From a bacterium (GTDB lineage: Bacteria; Desulfobacterota; Binatia; UBA12015): a DNA stretch of 55,367 nucleotides. The position numbers and the translations under genes were made by a program. The stretch lies in NCBI GenBank assembly GCA_030430245.1, contig JAUIFY010000006.1:1-55367 (forward strand), read 5' to 3'. Below are positions 1 through 9,035 of the stretch, piece by piece. Position 1 is the stretch's first letter; the number at the start of each line of letters is the position of its first letter. The notes beneath the pieces are model-generated. The model made no database searches. It saw only the letters and a program-made list of their open reading frames with translations, and had not been told where the DNA came from.

Positions 1-249
1 CACCTCGGCGGAGAGGTACGTCGTGCCGAACCGCTCGGCTTGCTTGCGGAACAAGTCGACCATCTCCGGTCCCATGACGCCGTCGGGGAAGCCCGGGTAG
101 TTCTCGACGTCCGTCGTGATCGTGAGCTGACCACCGGGCTGGCCACCCTCGACGACGACCGGGCTCAGGTTGGCGCGAGCCGCGTAGAGCGCGGCGGTGA
201 GACCTGCGGGGCCCGACCCGAGGATGAGAACCTTGTGCGTTTCCGACAT
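1..249 (-). CDS. trxB: Thioredoxin reductase, N-terminal part (cut by window start)
   Basis: Only the first 83 codons lie in the window; the C-terminal end runs off the left edge. The ATG at 249 opens a protein with the FAD-binding Rossmann motif GSGPAG at residues 11-16, then GGQPGGQL (35-42) and ENYPGFPDG (49-57), which are hallmarks of bacterial thioredoxin reductases. The enzyme passes electrons from NADPH to thioredoxin through FAD and a CxxC pair; that pair falls outside the window, so activity cannot be judged. It is the last gene of a minus-strand run gcdH-mltB-cysC-nitroreductase-trxB and starts 32 nt after the nitroreductase stop. A flavin-dependent nitroreductase and PAPS supply next to trxB suggest a redox or sulfur theme, but this is inference. 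Confidence 0.93.
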   Translation of the reverse strand, partial: MSETHKVLILGSGPAGLTAALYAARANLSPVVVEGGQPGGQLTITTDVENYPGFPDGVMGPEMVDLFRKQAERFGTTYLSAEV

Positions 250-281
250 TCCGAGTGCTTAACCACGGAATCGGGGGTGTG

Positions 282-953
282 CTACCCCGAGAACCGCTCG
301 AAGTGCAGACAATCGTCGACGCTCTTTCGAACGGGACGGCGATGCTTCACCTTCGGCCAGCCGATCGGGATCATCGCGCAGGTCGGGGTGTCTTTCGGGA
401 GGCCGAGGTAGGCGTCGAGCTCCTCCTGAAAGGCCTGCTGCAGGGTGGTGAGCGAGGCGCCGAGTCCGACGGCCCGGCACGCGAGCAGGATGTTCTCGAT
501 CGCGGGGAACAGAGCCTGGATCTGTGGCTGCCCGCGTCGCTTCCAGCCCGCGACGAAGAGGTGCACGGGTGCTTCGTGCATGTGCTCGGCCAGGTGGATC
601 GCGCCGTCCATGATCTTCCGCTTCGCCGCGGGGAAGTCGGGATCCTTCGCGCGCTCGCGCGCCGGGGCGATGTACGGAAGGAAGACGGCGCGATAGCGCT
701 CGGCGAACCACGCGCGGCGCTCTGGATCGGTCACCGCGATGAAGGTCCAGGGCTGGCGGTTGCCGCCGCTCGGAGCGAACGTGCCTGCCTCACAGACTTT
801 GCGGATGAGGGCGCGGGGAACGGGATCCGGTTTGAGGCGCCGGACGGCGCAGGAGGTCCGGATGCCCTCCAGGAGGGGAACGTCCTCCCCGATCGTTTCG
901 ATGTCGATCTCCGGATCGATCGCACCGGTCGGGGAGGGCGGGTCCTCGTTCAT
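282..953 (-). CDS. Nitroreductase-family flavoprotein
   Basis: 223 residues, the usual size for FMN-dependent nitroreductase-fold oxidoreductases. The N-terminal region has the FMN-contacting arginine stretch [15 protein letters not shown] (32-46) and the motif [10 protein letters not shown] (60-69), which binds flavin phosphate in this family. The family reduces nitroaromatics, quinones or enones with NAD(P)H; some members act on other substrates (BluB, iodotyrosine deiodinase), so the substrate is unknown. The ATG at 953 overlaps the cysC stop in an ATGA arrangement, implying translational coupling and the same transcript. It is cytosolic, with no signal peptide. Confidence 0.88.
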   Translation of the reverse strand: MNEDPPSPTGAIDPEIDIETIGEDVPLLEGIRTSCAVRRLKPDPVPRALIRKVCEAGTFAPSGGNRQPWTFIAVTDPERRAWFAERYRAVFLPYIAPARERAKDPDFPAAKRKIMDGAIHLAEHMHEAPVHLFVAGWKRRGQPQIQALFPAIENILLACRAVGLGASLTTLQQAFQEELDAYLGLPKDTPTCAMIPIGWPKVKHRRPVRKSVDDCLHFERFSG

Positions 954-1564
954 TTCTTGTCGATGTAGCCGTTGCTTTCGAGGTAGGCGATCAGCTCGGC
1001 GACGCTCTCCTCGAGCGTGTTGTCGCCGGTCTTGAGTGTGACCTCGGGATTGTGCGGCTCCTCGTACGGAGCCGAGATCCCGGTGAACTCGGGGATCTTC
1101 CCCTCGCGCGCCTTCGCGTAGAGCCCTTTCACGTCGCGCGACTCGCAGACCTCGAGTGGGCAGTCGATGTAGATCTCGATGAAGTCGCCCTTCTCGTTCA
1201 TCTCGCGAACGGCGTCGCGGTCGGCGCGGTACGGGGAGATGAACGCCGTCAGGTTGACCACGCCGGCGTCCGTGAAGAGCTTCGAGACCTCACCGATGCG
1301 GCGGATGTTCTCGGTGCGATCCTCCGGCGAGAAGCCGAGGTCCTTGTTCAGACCGTGGCGAACGTTGTCGCCATCGAGGATGTAGGAGCAGATGCCCCGG
1401 TCCCACAGCGCCTTCTCCAGGGCGACCGCGACGGTGGACTTGCCCGAGCCGGAGAGGCCGGTGAACCACATCGTGCAGCCCTTGTGTCCCAGGATGCGCT
1501 TGCGATCTTCCCGGCTGACGTCACCGGGGTGCCATACAATGTTGGTTGCCTTCTGTTCAGCCAT
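950..1564 (-). CDS. cysC: Adenylylsulfate (APS) kinase
   Basis: 204 residues, a complete stand-alone APS kinase. Walker A is GLSGSGKS (36-43) and the family motif [10 protein letters not shown] (64-73) follows; the APS-binding region and the [11 protein letters not shown] segment near the C-terminus also match. The enzyme phosphorylates adenosine 5'-phosphosulfate with ATP to give PAPS, the sulfuryl donor for sulfotransferases and a sulfate-assimilation intermediate. No sulfate adenylyltransferase (CysN/CysD or Sat) is in view, so that step must be encoded elsewhere. It starts 31 nt after the mltB stop and overlaps the nitroreductase start by 4 nt. Confidence 0.96.
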   Translation of the reverse strand: MAEQKATNIVWHPGDVSREDRKRILGHKGCTMWFTGLSGSGKSTVAVALEKALWDRGICSYILDGDNVRHGLNKDLGFSPEDRTENIRRIGEVSKLFTDAGVVNLTAFISPYRADRDAVREMNEKGDFIEIYIDCPLEVCESRDVKGLYAKAREGKIPEFTGISAPYEEPHNPEVTLKTGDNTLEESVAELIAYLESNGYIDKK

Positions 1565-1595
1565 CCCGGTTGGGTACGGGTCCCGGGAAACCGTG

Positions 1596-2519
1596 TCAAT
1601 TTCGAGTCTTCCGGATTTGCTCGGACAGGAAGAGGATCGTGTCGATGTAGGCGTCGCTGCGGTTGTAGTTCCAGAGGACCGCCCGCTTCTGCTGGGTGGA
1701 GATCCCGGCGCGCCAGCCGTTGTTCAGGAGGAAGTTGGCCGCCGAGTAGGCCGCATCGGCCGGTTCGTGCAGGCTCACGGTGCCGTTTCCGTTCCCGTCT
1801 AGCGCAAACCGCATGTAGCTCGTCGGGAGGAACTGCGGGATTCCGAACGCGCCGGCCTTCGAGCCGATGATGCCGAGAGGGTCGATCCCGAGCTTCTGGC
1901 CGATCCGGAATCCGGCGAGGACCTCCGGATAGAAGGTGTCTTCGAGGTATTTGCCTCGCTCGCGGGTGCGCGCCTCGATCTGGGGCCACTTCGAGCGGGG
2001 CTGGCCTCGCTGGTGGCGCCTGATGTTCCGGACCACGTTGGTGGGCTCGTTCGCCATCGCGAGCCGGGCGAGGCGGTACACCGCCACGTCCTTCCCCTTG
2101 TTCTCCCCGCAGCGGGTCTCCACGTGGAAGATCGAGGCGAGGATGCTGGCGGGGACTCCGAATCGCTTCTCGGCGCGCTCGAACTCGCGTGCGTACCTGG
2201 CGTGGCAGCGGCGCGCACCCGCGACGCTCGAGCGGCGGCGGAAGCCCTGGTACAGGCGCGACGATTCCTGCGGGTACAGTCCGAAGTCGAGATGGGAGTG
2301 CGGCCGCATCCGTGGATCGCGGAAGACCTTCTGGACCTGCGACCGCGGAATCCCATCGGCCTCGAGCTTCTTCATCAGATAGGTCCACCCCCGGACGTCC
2401 GCCGGCGCGGGGTCGGGCCAGGCGGCGATCGCGGCGAGCGCGACCGCGACCAGGGTCGCGGTCCGTCGTGCGAGCCGTCGCTCGGGCCGGGGAGATGGCA
2501 CGTCGGAGTCCCGAGTCAC
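1596..2519 (-). CDS. MltB-type lytic murein transglycosylase
   Basis: Assigned from a GTG at 2519 that shares GTGA with the stop of the upstream acyl-CoA dehydrogenase; this gives 307 residues and a signal-like N-terminus (a long basic stretch, then a hydrophobic run at about 20-34, then PAPA-D). The SLT_2/MltB fold is clear: the predicted catalytic Glu134 lies in [12 protein letters not shown] (131-142), and [20 protein letters not shown] (222-241) is the substrate-groove motif. [10 protein letters not shown] (241-250) matches the calcium-binding loop of MltB. The family cleaves the peptidoglycan MurNAc-GlcNAc bond to give 1,6-anhydro products in the periplasm. No lipobox cysteine is evident, so it is probably soluble or membrane-anchored rather than a lipoprotein. 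Confidence 0.88.
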   Translation of the reverse strand: MTRDSDVPSPRPERRLARRTATLVAVALAAIAAWPDPAPADVRGWTYLMKKLEADGIPRSQVQKVFRDPRMRPHSHLDFGLYPQESSRLYQGFRRRSSVAGARRCHARYAREFERAEKRFGVPASILASIFHVETRCGENKGKDVAVYRLARLAMANEPTNVVRNIRRHQRGQPRSKWPQIEARTRERGKYLEDTFYPEVLAGFRIGQKLGIDPLGIIGSKAGAFGIPQFLPTSYMRFALDGNGNGTVSLHEPADAAYSAANFLLNNGWRAGISTQQKRAVLWNYNRSDAYIDTILFLSEQIRKTRN

Positions 2520-3697
2520 TCGAAGGCGTTCAGTCCGGTGAGGGCCCGCCCCAGGGTCAGGCGGTGAATGTCCTCGGTGCCCTCGTAGGTGTTGACGGTC
2601 TCGAGGTTCATCATGTGGCGCATGATCGGGTAATCGTCCGTGATGCCGTTCGCACCGAGGATGTCGCGTGCGGTTCGCGCGATGCCGAGCGCCTGCGACA
2701 CGTTGTTCATCTTCGCGAGCGAGACCTGCTCGGGCGTCATCCGGCCTTCGTCCTTCAGGCGGCCGAGACGCCAGGACAGCAGCTGGGCCTTCGTGATCTC
2801 CGCCATCATGCCGACGAGCTTCGACTGCACCAGCTGATAGCCGCCGATCGGGCGCGAGAACATCACGCGTGATTTCGAGTAGTCGAGCGCACACTCGTAG
2901 CACGCCAGGGCCGCGCCGATCGCGCCCCACGAGATGCCGTAGCGAGCTTGCGTGAGGCACATGAGCGGAGACTTGAGGTTCCCGGATTTCGGGAGCAGGT
3001 TCTCCTCGGGAATCCAGCAGTCTTCGAGGATCAGCTCCGAGGTGATGGAGGCGCGTAGGCTCCACTTGCCGTGCATGAGAGGTCGCTCGAAGCCCTCGCG
3101 CTCCTTCTCGACGAGGAAGCCGCGGATCACGTCCCTTCCGTCTTCGTCGGGGAGCTTCGCCCACACGATCGCGACGTCGGCGATGCTGCCGTTGGTGATC
3201 CATCGCTTCGTCCCGTTCAGGACGAAGCCGTCTCGCTCGCGGCGCGCCCGCGTGATCATCCCGCCCGGGTTCGAGCCGTAGTCGGGCTCGGTGAGCCCGA
3301 AGCAGCCGACGGCCGTGCCCCTGGCCATCTCGGGCAGCCACCGGCGCTTCTGCTCCTCGGAGCCGAAGGTGAGGATCGGGTACATGACCAGCGACGACTG
3401 CACGCTCGCCGCCGATCGCAGCCCGGAGTCGCCGCGCTCGAGCTCCTGCGCCATGAGGCCGTAGCAGACGGAGCCGAGGCCCCCGCCGCCGTACTCCGTG
3501 GGCACCGTCGGTCCGAGACAGCCGAGGGCGCCCAGCTCCGGGATGAGCTCGGTGGGAAAGGTCCCGGCCTCGAAGTGCTTCCGTACCTGCGGCAGGTATT
3601 CCTCGTCCACGAACCGGCGGACGGTCTCCTGCACCTGGCGTTCCTCGGGCGACAGGAGCTCGTGCAACGCGTAGAAGTCGGTCGGATCGTTCGGCAT
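2516..3697 (-). CDS. gcdH: Glutaryl-CoA dehydrogenase-like acyl-CoA dehydrogenase
   Basis: 393 residues with the full acyl-CoA dehydrogenase fold. The segments RSAASVQSSLVMYPI near residue 95 and TYEGTEDIHRLTLGRALTGL at the C-terminus are diagnostic of the glutaryl-CoA dehydrogenase subgroup; Glu372 in YEGT is the predicted catalytic base. The enzyme oxidises and decarboxylates glutaryl-CoA to crotonyl-CoA in lysine, tryptophan and aromatic degradation, passing electrons to ETF. No other pathway gene is adjacent, and some close relatives are non-decarboxylating, so the reaction is probable rather than proven. It is the first gene of the five-gene minus-strand run; its TGA overlaps the GTG of the transglycosylase gene. 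Confidence 0.86.
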   Translation of the reverse strand: MPNDPTDFYALHELLSPEERQVQETVRRFVDEEYLPQVRKHFEAGTFPTELIPELGALGCLGPTVPTEYGGGGLGSVCYGLMAQELERGDSGLRSAASVQSSLVMYPILTFGSEEQKRRWLPEMARGTAVGCFGLTEPDYGSNPGGMITRARRERDGFVLNGTKRWITNGSIADVAIVWAKLPDEDGRDVIRGFLVEKEREGFERPLMHGKWSLRASITSELILEDCWIPEENLLPKSGNLKSPLMCLTQARYGISWGAIGAALACYECALDYSKSRVMFSRPIGGYQLVQSKLVGMMAEITKAQLLSWRLGRLKDEGRMTPEQVSLAKMNNVSQALGIARTARDILGANGITDDYPIMRHMMNLETVNTYEGTEDIHRLTLGRALTGLNAFE

Positions 3698-3906
3698 GAC
3701 GAGACGCTAGCCGCCTGCGGCGAGTCGGGCCAGTCCGGGGTGGCGGCCGCTTCCCATTTCGGGGAATGCGCCGGTGGAGGAGTCCGGATTCGGGGAATCC
3801 GTCGGTTGGGACGGGCGAAACGGCGGCGGCCGGGGTCGAGGCACGAGGCTTGCTCCCGTCTCTCTGCGAGGCGGCGAAGCGACGCCGCTCGGGGTAGAGC
3901 AAGACG

Positions 3907-4341
3907 ATGCGCGTACGCGATTTGATGCAGAAAGACGTGTTGACCCTGTCCGTCGACGCGACCCTCGACATCGCCGATGGGCTCATGCGCGTCGACCGCG
4001 TGCGGCACATCCCGATCGTTTCCGGCGCGTCGGTCGTCGGCCTGGTCTCCGAGCGGGATCTGCTTCGCGCGGCCGTCTCGAGCTTGATGAACACGAAGCC
4101 CAGGGAGGATCAGGCCTGGCTCGAAGGTATCTCCGTCGCCGAAGTCATGACGCGCGAGGTCCTCACGGCGCATCCGGACGCCGACGTTTCCGTGGCCGCG
4201 GAGATGATGCTGAGCGAGCGGATCGGGTGCCTGCCCGTGGTCGAGGACGGCGAGCTTGTCGGATTGCTGAGCGAGACCGACTGCCTGCGGCACTTCAGTC
4301 GCGTGATGCGGGACGTGGACGAGAAGATCGTGGAAGGGTAG
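3907..4341 (+). CDS. Tandem CBS-domain protein
   Basis: 144 residues made of two CBS domains only (about 1-58 and 74-132). RVRDLMQKDVLTLSVDATL opens the first and VAEVMTREVLTAHPDADVSV the second; HIPIVSG and CLPVVEDGELVGLLSETD are the usual nucleotide-pocket strands. Stand-alone CBS pairs bind adenine nucleotides such as AMP, ATP or SAM and act as energy sensors or regulators of partner proteins; the partner is not identifiable here. The gene stands 209 nt after the divergent gcdH start, and that gap holds no other supported gene. The ATG at 3907 begins directly with the CBS motif, which supports the start. Confidence 0.85.
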   Translation: MRVRDLMQKDVLTLSVDATLDIADGLMRVDRVRHIPIVSGASVVGLVSERDLLRAAVSSLMNTKPREDQAWLEGISVAEVMTREVLTAHPDADVSVAAEMMLSERIGCLPVVEDGELVGLLSETDCLRHFSRVMRDVDEKIVEG

Positions 4342-4401
4342 CCGGGCCGGCCCTCGGAGGTGGACTTGTGCCCGACCGCGGAACGGGCGCAAACTCGCGG
4401 T

Positions 4402-5109
4402 ATGGAACGGTCCGACCAGCCGAGGGACCGGCACCGTCGCGTGGTCCTCGCCTGCGCGGTCGCGGTCCTCCTCCTGGCTCCGCTCGGGGGGGCCTCCGAG
4501 GCCATCGGGGCCGAGGCGCCCGCTCGCGGCAAGCTCCTCGTCGCCGCCCGTCATCTCGACGGCCGGACGGCGTTCGCCCGCTCGGTCGTCCTGATCATCG
4601 ACCACGGTCCCGAGGGCTCGACGGGGCTGATCGTGAATCGCCCCAGCCGGATGAAGCTCGCCGAGGTCATGCCATCGCGCGAGGACGTGAAGGAGCGGGG
4701 TGACGACCTGTGGGTCGGAGGTCCGGTTCAGCCGACGCGCATCATGCTCCTGGCGCGCGCCCCCGAGCGCCTACCGGAGGCGTTTCCCGTCTTCGACGAG
4801 GTGCAGGTGATCCTCACCAAGTTCGGGATGGACCGCGCGCTCGGGCGGGGCATCCCTCCGGCCGCGGTTCGAGCGTACGCCGGATACGCGGGCTGGTCGC
4901 CGGGCCAGCTGAAGAGCGAGATCGCGGACGGCGATTGGCACGTCGTCGATGCGGACGTGAAGTCGGTGTTCTCCGAGACCCCGGACGGTGTGTGGGGGGA
5001 GCTGCTCGAGGGGATGTCGGGACGGTGGGTTCGCGCGGACGACCCGGCGGACGATCGTCGACCCGTCTCGCACACCGTCATGACGACCCGGGATGCGGTC
5101 CGTGGTTGA
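4402..5109 (+). CDS. YqgE/AlgH-family protein with a predicted signal peptide
   Basis: 235 residues from the ATG at 4402; an earlier in-frame ATG at 4360 would add 14 unlikely residues. The YqgE/AlgH domain starts near residue 43: GKLLVAARHLDGRTAFARSV, then STGLIVNRPS (73-82), and WVGGPVQPTRIMLL further on. The family has no settled biochemical role (AlgH was named for effects on alginate expression). Unusually, a basic N-terminus plus the hydrophobic run VVLACAVAVLLLAPLGGASE (14-33) precede the domain and look like a Sec signal or anchor; most YqgE proteins are cytoplasmic and begin at the domain. The SDR gene follows after 9 nt. Confidence 0.85.
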   Translation: MERSDQPRDRHRRVVLACAVAVLLLAPLGGASEAIGAEAPARGKLLVAARHLDGRTAFARSVVLIIDHGPEGSTGLIVNRPSRMKLAEVMPSREDVKERGDDLWVGGPVQPTRIMLLARAPERLPEAFPVFDEVQVILTKFGMDRALGRGIPPAAVRAYAGYAGWSPGQLKSEIADGDWHVVDADVKSVFSETPDGVWGELLEGMSGRWVRADDPADDRRPVSHTVMTTRDAVRG

Positions 5110-5118
5110 GTCCGACCG

Positions 5119-5880
5119 ATGAGCCGCCTGGCCCTGGTCACGGGAGCGTCGTCGGGCCTCGGTCGCGCGACGGCGATCGCGCTCGCGCGGTCCGGCACGT
5201 CGGTCGTCGCGGTCGCGCGTCGTCCGGAGCTCCTGGAGGGACTGGCATCCGATCCGGCACTGCCGGTCGAAGGCGTGGTCGCCGATGTCACGGTTCCCGA
5301 GGACCGGGCCCGGGTCTTCGCGGCGGTGGGCGATCGGACGCTCGCCGCTCTCGTGCACGCCGCCGGCGTATTCCCGCGGGCGCCGCTCGCCCGGATGACG
5401 CGGGAAGAGTGGGATGCCGCCATGCGGACCAACGTCGACGCGCGCTTGTGGATGACCCTCGGGCTTTGCGAACGACTTCGCGGCGGGCGTGTCCTCTTCG
5501 TCGGCTCGGACGCCGCGACGACCGCGCGCCACGGCGGCGCGGCGTACTCGGTGTCGAAGGCCGCGTCGGCCATGCTCTGGACGTGTCTCGCGGCCGAGCT
5601 CGGCGACGAGGTCGCGTTCGCGATGGCCAAGCCCGGCCTGGTCGAGACGGCCATGCTCGACGACTCCCTCGCCGCCGACCGGGAGCGCTTCGGCGCCGGA
5701 GAGGTCTATGCCGCGATGGCCGACCGCGGCGAGACCATCTCGGCGGAGAAGGTCGGCGCGTTCTTCCGGTGGCTCCTGCTGGAGGCCGGGCGTGAGGAGT
5801 TCGCCCGCGTGTGGGACATCCGGGACGCGAGCCATCACCCCGCGTGGCTCGACGGCTCGCTCTACACCGGAACGGCCTGA
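5119..5880 (+). CDS. Short-chain dehydrogenase/reductase
   Basis: 253 residues with a classical SDR core. The cofactor motif TGASSGLG is at residues 8-15, ARRPE near 33-37 hints at NADP(H) preference, and the catalytic pair is Tyr143-x3-Lys147 in YSVSK. VHAAG fills the NNAG position and KPGLVETAML the substrate-loop region. The substrate cannot be told from sequence. It lies 9 nt downstream of the YqgE/AlgH gene on the same strand, probably the same transcript, and ends 27 nt before the convergent yjbQ-type gene. Confidence 0.9.
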   Translation: MSRLALVTGASSGLGRATAIALARSGTSVVAVARRPELLEGLASDPALPVEGVVADVTVPEDRARVFAAVGDRTLAALVHAAGVFPRAPLARMTREEWDAAMRTNVDARLWMTLGLCERLRGGRVLFVGSDAATTARHGGAAYSVSKAASAMLWTCLAAELGDEVAFAMAKPGLVETAMLDDSLAADRERFGAGEVYAAMADRGETISAEKVGAFFRWLLLEAGREEFARVWDIRDASHHPAWLDGSLYTGTA

Positions 5881-5907
5881 GCACCGCCGACGCCCGGTCG
5901 CCGCCCG

Positions 5908-6330
5908 TCAGGCCGCGACGTGCAGGAGGATCTCGCGGTCGCCCCGCGCGTGGCGGTGCTCCCACAGGAAGATCCCCTGCCAGGTCCCGAGCGCGAGCCG
6001 TCCGTCGAGGCAGGGGATCGAGACCGAGGTGGCGGTCAGCGCCGCTTTGATGTGCGCCGGCATGTCGTCGGGGCCTTCTTCGGTATGGGTGTAGAGCGAG
6101 TCGTCCTCGGGGACGAGCCGGTTCAGCCAGGACTCGAGGTCGCGGCAGACGGCCGGGTCGGCGTTCTCCTGGATCGTGAGGCTCGCCGAGGTGTGCCGGA
6201 TGTAGAGCGTACAGAGGCCCTCCCGCAGCCCGGCCTCCTGGAGCGCTTCGGCGACGCTGCTCTCGACCAGCGGCGTGATCTCGTGCAGGCCCTGCCCGGA
6301 AACCCGGCACCGCAGTCGTCGCACGCTCAT
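5908..6330 (-). CDS. YjbQ/UPF0047 family protein
   Basis: 140 residues from the ATG at 6330; a 28-residue upstream extension lacks family similarity. The family signature [14 protein letters not shown] is at 46-59, followed by [12 protein letters not shown] (88-99) and [15 protein letters not shown] (112-126), the His-rich metal-pocket motifs of the YjbQ fold. E. coli YjbQ shows weak thiamine-phosphate synthase activity, but the physiological role of the family is unsettled, so no pathway is claimed. The gene lies convergent to the SDR gene and divergent from moaC. Confidence 0.92.
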   Translation of the reverse strand: MSVRRLRCRVSGQGLHEITPLVESSVAEALQEAGLREGLCTLYIRHTSASLTIQENADPAVCRDLESWLNRLVPEDDSLYTHTEEGPDDMPAHIKAALTATSVSIPCLDGRLALGTWQGIFLWEHRHARGDREILLHVAA

Positions 6331-6424
6331 GTCCCTTACTAACCAAGGCGCGGCCGGCTCCGAAAGTGCGGTGCGCCCACGGCCGTGGAGCCCGAGTGCG
6401 GCCGGGCGCTCCACGTGTCATTGC

Positions 6425-6916
6425 ATGGGGATGGGGCAGGACGAGTTGAGCCACGTCGATGAGCGCGGCCGGGCGGCGATGGTCGACGTGGGCGAGAAGG
6501 CGGTCACGGCCCGCGTGGCGGTGGCCCGCGGGGCCGTGCGGATGAAGCCGGGGACGGCGGCCCGGATCGCGGAGGGACAGATCGCGAAGGGCGACGTGGT
6601 CGCGACGGCGCGCATCGCCGGCGTCCTCGCCGCCAAGAAGTGCGGCGACCTGATCCCGCTCTGTCACCCGCTCCCCCTCGAGTACGTCGACGTCCGGATC
6701 GACGTCGATGCGGAGGCCGGCCGCGTTGCGCTCGAAGCCGAGGCGCGCATCACGGCGAAGACCGGCATCGAGATGGAGGCGCTCACGGCCGTGACGGTCG
6801 CGGCGCTCACGATCTACGACATGTGCAAGGCGATCGATCGCGGGATGGTGCTCGAGGACGTGTGCCTCGTCCGGAAGAGCGGCGGTCGCAGCGGGGACTG
6901 GGTACGCGACGCATGA
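6425..6916 (+). CDS. moaC: Cyclic pyranopterin monophosphate synthase
   Basis: 163 residues from the ATG at 6425, or 161 from the ATG at 6431; neither has a clear Shine-Dalgarno sequence, but both place [18 protein letters not shown] where MoaC proteins begin. Conserved blocks [20 protein letters not shown] and [20 protein letters not shown] carry the catalytic lysine/histidine region and the hexamer core, ending in [20 protein letters not shown]. MoaC turns 3',8-cH2GTP into cyclic pyranopterin monophosphate in molybdenum-cofactor synthesis. The other moa genes are not nearby. Its TGA overlaps the rlmI-type ATG (ATGA at 6913), so the two are coupled. Confidence 0.94.
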   Translation: MGMGQDELSHVDERGRAAMVDVGEKAVTARVAVARGAVRMKPGTAARIAEGQIAKGDVVATARIAGVLAAKKCGDLIPLCHPLPLEYVDVRIDVDAEAGRVALEAEARITAKTGIEMEALTAVTVAALTIYDMCKAIDRGMVLEDVCLVRKSGGRSGDWVRDA

Positions 6917-8127
6917 ATCGGCTCGGAGCAGACGGCACCGTCGAGGCGACGGTCAAGCTGAAGCGCGGGAAGGAGGGTCCGATCCGGGCGGGCCATCCGT
7001 GGATCTTCTCGGGCGCGATCGCTTCGTTCGAGGGGGCCTCGGAGCCGGGCGCGGTCGTGCGGATCGAGGGCGCGAACGGCAAGCCGATGGGCGTCGGCCT
7101 GTACAATCCGAACGGCTCGATCGCGGTGCGCGTGTTGTCCGGCCAGGCCGTCCCGTCCATGGGCGACCTCGTCGAGCGGCGGGTGGGCGATGCGATCGCT
7201 CTGCGCCGCGGCCTCGGGCGTATGAGCCCGGGCGGTGCGTACCGGCTCCTGAACGGGGAGGGTGACGGTCTTCCGGGCATCGTGGTCGACGTCTACGACC
7301 GCTTCGTCGTGGCGCAGATCCTGAACGCCGGGGCGGAACGGCTGCGCGGTCTGGTGTTCGACGCGATCCAGGCGGAGCTCTCGCCGGCCGGCATCTACGA
7401 GCGGTCGACGGGCGGTGCGCGGCGCGAAGAAGGGCTCGAGGACCGCGTCGGGCACGCGCGCGGAGAGGAGCCGCCCGAGCGGGTGAAGATCTCCGAGAAC
7501 GACGTCACCTACCTGGTCGACGTTCGCGGGGGGCAGAAGACCGGGTTCTTCCTCGATCAGCGCGACAACCGCGCTCTGGCCGCCGAGCTCGGTCGCGACA
7601 TGCGCGTGCTCGATTGCTTCTCGTACACGGGCGGGTTCGCTCTCGCCGCGGCGAAGGGCGGTGCCGAGCACGTCCGGGCCGTCGAGACCTCCGGCCCGGC
7701 CGTCGAGCTGGCGCGGGCGTCCGCGGAGGCCAGCGGCCTCGACGGCGCGCGGCTCGACTTCCGCATGTCGGACGTCTTCGACGCGCTGCAGCGGGTCGAG
7801 CCGGAGAATCGGCCGGAGATGATCATCCTCGATCCCCCGCCGTTCGCGCGTCACCGCGCCGATCGTGATCGTGCGACCCGGGCGTATCGCGATCTCAACC
7901 GGAAGGCGCTGAAGGCCGTCGCCCCCGGCGGACTCGTCATGACCTTCAGCTGCTCTCCCCACGTGACGCGGGACCTCTTCGTGCACGTCGTCGCGACGTC
8001 GGCGCCGCAGGGCCACCGCCTGCAGTTCCTCCGCGCGCTCGGCGCGCCGGCGGATCATCCGACGCTTCCCGCGCATCCCGAGGGGGAGTATCTCTGCGGC
8101 ATTTTGGTTCGCTGTCTGCCGGACTGA
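6913..8127 (+). CDS. RlmI-type class I rRNA large-subunit methyltransferase
   Basis: 404 residues. An N-terminal PUA-like RNA-binding region (about 10-85, with [15 protein letters not shown]) and a [11 protein letters not shown] link lead to the catalytic domain: [17 protein letters not shown], then [12 protein letters not shown] as the SAM-binding motif, and LDPPPFA near residue 306 as the catalytic DPP motif, followed by MTFSCSPHV. This matches the RlmI family, which makes 5-methylcytidine in 23S rRNA; target specificity is inferred. The catalytic-cysteine motif SCS is present. It starts inside the moaC stop, and a perfect palindrome begins right after its TGA. Confidence 0.9.
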   Translation: MNRLGADGTVEATVKLKRGKEGPIRAGHPWIFSGAIASFEGASEPGAVVRIEGANGKPMGVGLYNPNGSIAVRVLSGQAVPSMGDLVERRVGDAIALRRGLGRMSPGGAYRLLNGEGDGLPGIVVDVYDRFVVAQILNAGAERLRGLVFDAIQAELSPAGIYERSTGGARREEGLEDRVGHARGEEPPERVKISENDVTYLVDVRGGQKTGFFLDQRDNRALAAELGRDMRVLDCFSYTGGFALAAAKGGAEHVRAVETSGPAVELARASAEASGLDGARLDFRMSDVFDALQRVEPENRPEMIILDPPPFARHRADRDRATRAYRDLNRKALKAVAPGGLVMTFSCSPHVTRDLFVHVVATSAPQGHRLQFLRALGAPADHPTLPAHPEGEYLCGILVRCLPD

Positions 8128-8145
8128 TCGTTTCGCGCGAAACGA
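8128..8145. promoter_or_regulatory. 18-bp perfect palindrome, parS-like
   Basis: TCGTTTCGCGCGAAACGA is identical to its own reverse complement and begins one base after the rlmI stop. It matches the ParB-binding parS consensus TGTTTCACGTGAAACA at 12 of the 16 aligned positions; the four differences are the two outer bases and the two bases flanking the central CG. It has no adjoining T-run, so a standard terminator is less likely. It could be a partition-type site, a regulator's operator, or chance. Confidence 0.4.
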
Positions 8146-8220
8146 GGCGTTCCACGGGCCGCGCTCGGCGCGTCGGATTCACGGGTGGAGCCCGGGTGGC
8201 ACGTCGTCCGCTAGAGCGGC

Positions 8221-8892
8221 ATGACCGCACCGTTCGCCCTGGACGACCGTCCCCGGGAGAGACTCGAGCGCGCCGGCGTGGAGGTTCTCTCCGACGGCGA
8301 GCTGATCGCCCTCCTGCTTCGCAGCGGCGACCGGAACGCGACGGCGCGCGCCCTGGCCGAGCGCGTACGCGGGCGGTACCCGACGCTCGCGGCGCTCGCG
8401 GAGGCGAGCCCCGCCGAGCTCGCGCGGATCCCCGGCATCGGGCGCGCGCGCGCCGCGTCGATCTGCGCGGCCATCGCGCTGGGCCGGCGTGCGGATCACC
8501 CGCCGCTCGCCGCCGGCACGCCGATCACCGACTCCTCGCAGGTCTACCGGCACTTCCACGCGCGCCTCTCGGGCCTCAAGCAGGAGCGGTTCTACATCCT
8601 GCTCCTCGACGGAAAGGGCCGGCTGATGCGCGAGCTGCGCGTGTCCGAAGGGACGCTCACCGCGAGCCTCGTCCACCCGCGGGAGGTGTTCCGGTACGCG
8701 GTTCGCGAAGCCGCGGCCTCCGTCCTCCTGGCCCACAATCACCCCAGTGGCGACCCGAGTCCCTCGGCCGAGGACGAGGCGCTGACCCGACGCCTGCGCG
8801 CCGCCGGCGAGCTCCTCGGAGTGAAGGTGCTCGACCACGTCGTTCTCGGGCGCGGCCGGTGGTTGAGCTTCGTCGAGACGGGACGGATGTAG
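8221..8892 (+). CDS. radC: RadC/JAB-domain protein
   Basis: 223 residues, normal for RadC. A helix-hairpin-helix region (ARIPGIGRARAASICAAIAL, about 62-81) precedes the JAB/MPN metalloprotease-like domain, whose zinc motif HNHPSGDPSPSAEDEALT is near residues 171-188. The family is widespread and often near mobile elements, yet its role is unresolved; the early link to DNA repair was withdrawn for E. coli. The ATG at 8221 has no strong Shine-Dalgarno sequence. The gene faces ssb convergently across 143 nt, which may be coincidence. Confidence 0.93.
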   Translation: MTAPFALDDRPRERLERAGVEVLSDGELIALLLRSGDRNATARALAERVRGRYPTLAALAEASPAELARIPGIGRARAASICAAIALGRRADHPPLAAGTPITDSSQVYRHFHARLSGLKQERFYILLLDGKGRLMRELRVSEGTLTASLVHPREVFRYAVREAAASVLLAHNHPSGDPSPSAEDEALTRRLRAAGELLGVKVLDHVVLGRGRWLSFVETGRM

Positions 8893-9035
8893 CGGCCGGC
8901 CCGGGCGGGGCCATTCCACGATGTGAGGGGGGCCGGAGTCTCGACGCCGGTGCTGGGGGCCGGGATCTCGATCGCGTTCGCGGCATCCGCCGCGACGCGT
9001 TGGATCGAATCCCGGCACCGGTCGCGGTCGGGACT

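Noticed and set aside
2520-4094. N-terminal extension of the MltB gene across gcdH
   Set aside because: The frame is open only because of base composition. The GTG at 2519 gives a normal signal peptide and length.
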